From Pholis gunnellus (lineage: Eukaryota; Chordata; Actinopteri; Perciformes; Pholidae), in NCBI GenBank assembly GCA_910591455.2, contig OU342804.1:20238484-20302483 (forward strand): a stretch of 64,000 nt of DNA. Reading direction: 5' to 3'. The translations under genes were made by a program, and so were the position numbers. Positions 60,301 to 64,000 of the stretch are shown piece by piece. Within the stretch, counting starts at the first letter, position 1, and every line of letters begins with the position of its first letter. The notes under the pieces are model-generated. The model ran no database searches and was not told the origin of the DNA. It saw only the letters and a list, made by a program, of their open reading frames with translations.

Positions 60301-63300
60301 CGCTCCCTCCCGGTGCTGCTCACCCATTTGCTTCTCTGCTGCACTGCAGGGTAATCAGGACAGTGACACTTTATGAGAAAGGGGACGACGAAAGGATTTA
60401 CACACAAAGCCTGGCAGAGGAATATATCTCATTTGCCTCCAGAGTTTGAACCTGAGTGCATAAGCACTAAAGTTTAGTTTAGCCTAATTGTTTTTGTTCA
60501 TTTGCTTCGAATGATTGAGACGCTGACTCACTCATAATTCATTTTTATGATTTTTTCATTTGCAGTAGTAAGCAATGTCACAGCTTTTAAATAATGCCAC
60601 TTTCTGGGATTTCAAATAACAGTGACGAGTACAATTGGCCTATTAAGCTAACTCGTGCTAATAAATAGCAACGATTCAGCTGGAAATACCAGTACTGTAT
60701 TACCCCACTCAGCCACAAAGAGAGGAAGAATAAGTCAAACTGGAGTGTGACACAGGAATTCTGCATTGCATTTCTAACTTTGTTGATTCTAGTTTTGTCT
60801 GTGTGCAATCTGCTTTATTGCTAAATAGAAAAGGTTAAGAATATGTATCGGGACATTGGTGGCTATCTGGGAGTGTGTCTGAAATTAGAGGTGAAAATAT
60901 TAAATATTGATATCTCCTCTCTGTGTCCATTGCTAGCCCATTTATAATTCATTCTACCTTGAAGGTAGAATACAAGATGACCCCTTTTCATTCAAGCCTC
61001 TGCTTGCTAACTCCTGCTCTCATAAGTTGTGATTCCATGTAGCTCCGCTTACATTTTGCTCAAGTTTAGTTTTTTGTGTTTTTGAAATAAACTTTCATAT
61101 TGTACACTCATACTGTGTGTCTGTGTCTCTTCGATACTGTTCAAATATATGTCAATAATCAAGGCATGCCCGATTGAGCGTCACAGAGTTCAATATATTG
61201 TCTTTTTTATGCGTCAGTTAGTATGCGTATAAGAACAGGATTTTATTAAATAAAAGAAAAATTGAATGAGTCTCATTTGTTAAACTGTAATTTGAATTGG
61301 CTGAGCTGGGTTTCTTTTATAATTATAATCCATAGCAGTAGTTTAAGGATACATGTTGACTGATCCATACACACAGACATATTTCATATTTCATATCTCT
61401 CCCAAATGATTCATATTTCATATGGGGCATATTTGCCAGTGCTTCTTTGAAGATCTGTGCAGAGCTTCTGCTCAGACTTTGGTCAGTAATAAATAGGAAT
61501 TCCCCCGAGGGTAAGGCTCATAGGTGCTGTTTATGTTGACCAATGGAACCACAGCCTGCAAACCGGAGGAGCAGCGCTGTTGGGATTGAAGCAGGTGGGT
61601 TCTGGGCTTCAAAGACCAAAAGATAATCTGCCAAAAAAATCTAAAGCCAGGCTCTGAAATGTGCTGAACATCTACGAGCTTCTGCTCACAAAGACACGAG
61701 ACTCATCATGTGGTTCGAGCCAGCCCAGGAATGCTTTGATGCTGCTGATCCCCTAACTTTTGTTAGTTTATTTGACTGACTTTTTATGTATAATATGTAT
61801 TCCAAATGCTAGCTGCTCTTTAAAGAACTTAAAGGAAATCCTGAAGAAATAACCTTGGAGTTGAGGGCTTGTGGTAAAGCATCAGCTGATTCAAAGGCTC
61901 AACTGCAAAGTCTTCCATAACACAGAGGAAAAAGTGCCCGGTCAATCGCTGGATAAATTGTAGGAAAATAAATGGTACCACAGAAGCACAGGAGATTTAT
62001 ATCTTTCTAATTTTCTGAGCAGAATGATAATGTAGAAATATTGATCGGTTTATTTTGTTACCTTTTTAGAATTATTTGATATCATGCAGTTACGTTTTTA
62101 GTGAAGTTTTACTTTTTTTCTGCTTTTGATGACAGTTGGTATTAAATTAAAAGTCTAATCAAGGTGTTATAAGTGTCAGTTAAGGTACAATGCAGTTAAA
62201 GAAAGCTGGTATGATTTGTTTCTGACTTAAGGACTCCGTTTGCTTTCTTTAAAACTGCAAATAATAAGAAATGTATTTAAAGTATTCAGTATGTATCACA
62301 GTATTCCACTTGGTAAATGTGGGTAAAGTAGAGAACCATGTTATTTGCTTTACCATTGATGACTCTTGAAGTTGACGTTTATTTCTCATTTGGACTGAAA
62401 ATGATTTCAACATGCTCTCAGTTCAGAGGTAAAAAGCAGCAGAGGTTCTCATGTAACTGAAATTCATCGTGAGACACGAAAAAAGCTAAAACTTCTTAAG
62501 TCAACCATCCAGATCCACTCTTCTTCACCTGCCATTTCTTACCTTCTCCCTTTTTACAGAGAGCAGATGAACATGTGCTTATTTGAATTGGTGCTGCAGA
62601 CCTCCAACTTTTGTCACCAACGAGGTGAAGATTCAGAGAGGGTCTCAAAATATGGAAGTACATACAAGTTCCAGTATATTCACATATGGAATGCTAGCAA
62701 TAATGACATTTTGAATTGGTTCATGTGTGAGCCATTACATTATATAAAATTCCCAGTTTTATTAATTTGCATGCTGGGTTAAAAACTGCTAATACATCTT
62801 TTCTAGGGCAATACAAGCAGGAGAGAGCACTGGCTGTGTGGATGATTTCAACTGGAAATTGCTCTGCTCAAGTGATGAATGGATAGAACTAAGGCTAAAC
62901 CAGGGAATGTACGGCGATTTTATTTTCCCCTTGCTATTCAGCAATATTTTAGAAGTAGGCCTACCTCTTATGTAACCACTGTGGGCTGAGGTTAGCTGCA
63001 TGTGTAGTACACTTCTTGTGCTGTTCTACTCCCCTTGATAATATGAATTATTCGCTTTCCTCCTTTTGTTGAGGCAACATCTTTTTTTTTTTAAAGTGGT
63101 CTATCTTAAGTGGTCTTCAAATGGAAACAGAACAACATGAAATAGATAGAAAGTAATGAAGGAAATGGCCTCCAAGGCTCCATCTTAGTTTATAAAACAG
63201 GTTTTTGTGGAGAGTGATTGTTTTCTCTTTGCCTGCAGAGGGGGATGTTGCCCTGGACATGAGCTCATGTCCTGTGTTTAAGCAAGCGGTACACTCACTA

Positions 63301-63412
63301 CCTGCACTGACTTTTCCCCTCACATCTGCTTAATGTTTTTCTTTGCAGGTTTAAAGCATTTCATTATATTCTATAAACCAGCATATTTTGACGCCGGTTT
63401 CCCTCTAAACTG

Positions 63413-63431
63413 CTCTCTCTCTCTCTCTCTC
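63413..63431 (+). repeat. short (CT)n microsatellite
   Basis: CT run of 19 nt. Confidence 0.93.
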
Positions 63432-63714
63432 AAGTTTACACATTCAGCAGCATTCTAACATACTGTGAATCTCTTGCTTTTCTTTGTTCACTTAATTGTA
63501 TGGTTCTTGATAGAGTCTGTACAAGATCTGCACATTTTGCAAAGTTGAATGTAATTTTGTAATTTACCAGAACATTAAACAGATCTTTAAAAAAAAATAC
63601 GAATGATTTAACAGATTTCACGTGGTCTGAAAATGTGCAGGTAAAAAGCCACTCAACAGAGAGTTGTATGAAACCAGCCCATAAATATGAGAAACAGTTG
63701 AGGTTGAAGAATAG

Positions 63715-64000
63715 GCTACGGAGGTGGGAGATGAGATAGCGGTGGTTTAGATGGCCCCCCTCCTAGTGCCGGCCGTCAGAAGGAACGAAGTAGCCATTTT
63801 GTGGCGAGTGCGGTGGTGCGGTAGAGATGAGATGGTTAACACCCTTCTGCAGTATAGCCACCCTCCTCTCTCTCCCTCTAATTTTCTCCCTCCTACTTTC
63901 TTTCCCTCGCTCGTTCGCTCAGTCGACTATGAAGACACTTCATCTTTCCTGACAGTATGACCACTGCTGCATGTTCTGATGCGTTCAGCATACCTTCATT
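63715..64000 (+). promoter_or_regulatory. candidate promoter/5' exon of a gene extending beyond the window
   Basis: CpG content rises (cggagg, agcggt, ccggccg, aacgaag, ggcgag, gcggt twice, ctcgctcgttcgc). A GCCATTTT motif like YY1 sites near transcription starts is at about 63792-63799. A pyrimidine-rich stretch follows, then ATG at 63958 whose frame stays open to the edge. The downstream gene is not visible. Confidence 0.35.

Larger units (their letters stand above)
58851..63700. other. intergenic, no gene firmly seen
   Basis: It contains a TG microsatellite, a C-rich tract, a 10-bp-arm palindrome at 60951-60971, an AATAAA followed by GT-rich sequence at 61086, and a signal-peptide-like short frame at 59323. 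None amounts to a supported gene. Confidence 0.5.

Noticed and set aside
61086..61091. An AATAAA with a GT-rich downstream element as the end of another gene.
   Set aside because: No coding exon precedes it within several kilobases; the hexamer is common in A/T-rich DNA.

Overview
This is nuclear DNA from a vertebrate, almost certainly a teleost fish, probably a percomorph. Genes are split by GT-AG introns, most of the window is non-coding, and several dispersed repeats are ones I know from teleost genomes (the 'atgctaacatgctaac' element, the 'attaatcg' element, a tRNA-derived SINE-like element with an intact B box, and others). There are no operons, CRISPR arrays or bacterial genes.

Left part (1-12.3 kb): the 3' two-thirds or more of one gene on the + strand, crispld2 (secreted CAP plus two-LCCL-domain protein). 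I could place 13 consecutive exons with consistent splice phases, coding for 436 residues up to a TGA at 10521-10523. About 1.8 kb of 3'UTR follows, ending at an AATAAA at 12291. The exon(s) for the signal peptide and start codon lie before the window.

Middle (12.3-30 kb): gene-poor sequence with degenerate repeats. Between about 30.2 and 36.0 kb on the minus strand lies the main discovery of the window: a decayed but exon-by-exon collinear copy of an HNF4-type (NR2A) nuclear receptor gene. I recognise exon 2 (first zinc finger, P-box intact), exon 3 (second zinc finger, exactly 95 nt as in HNF4A by my recollection), exon 4, weaker exons 5 to 7, exon 8 (end of the ligand-binding domain, with an in-frame TAG and a frameshift) and exon 9. 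Introns are retained, so this is an in-place gene relic and not a processed copy. In human, CRISPLD1 is next to HNF4G, and HNF4A is near another CAP gene (R3HDML). A third HNF4 paralogue beside crispld2 is therefore what the vertebrate genome-duplication paralogon predicts, and the relic is best read as a lost hnf4b.

Right part (36-64 kb): mostly non-coding and repeat-bearing, with no convincing gene. A few exon-like or promoter-like signals are listed as hypotheses: a CpG-dense patch with a strong splice donor near 41.4-41.64 kb, a short exon candidate at 51.83 kb, a signal-peptide-like mini-exon at 59.32 kb, and a CpG/pyrimidine-rich promoter-like edge at 63.7-64 kb that may be the start of the next gene. 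The region between crispld2 and that edge is best described as a small gene desert that may hold regulatory elements.
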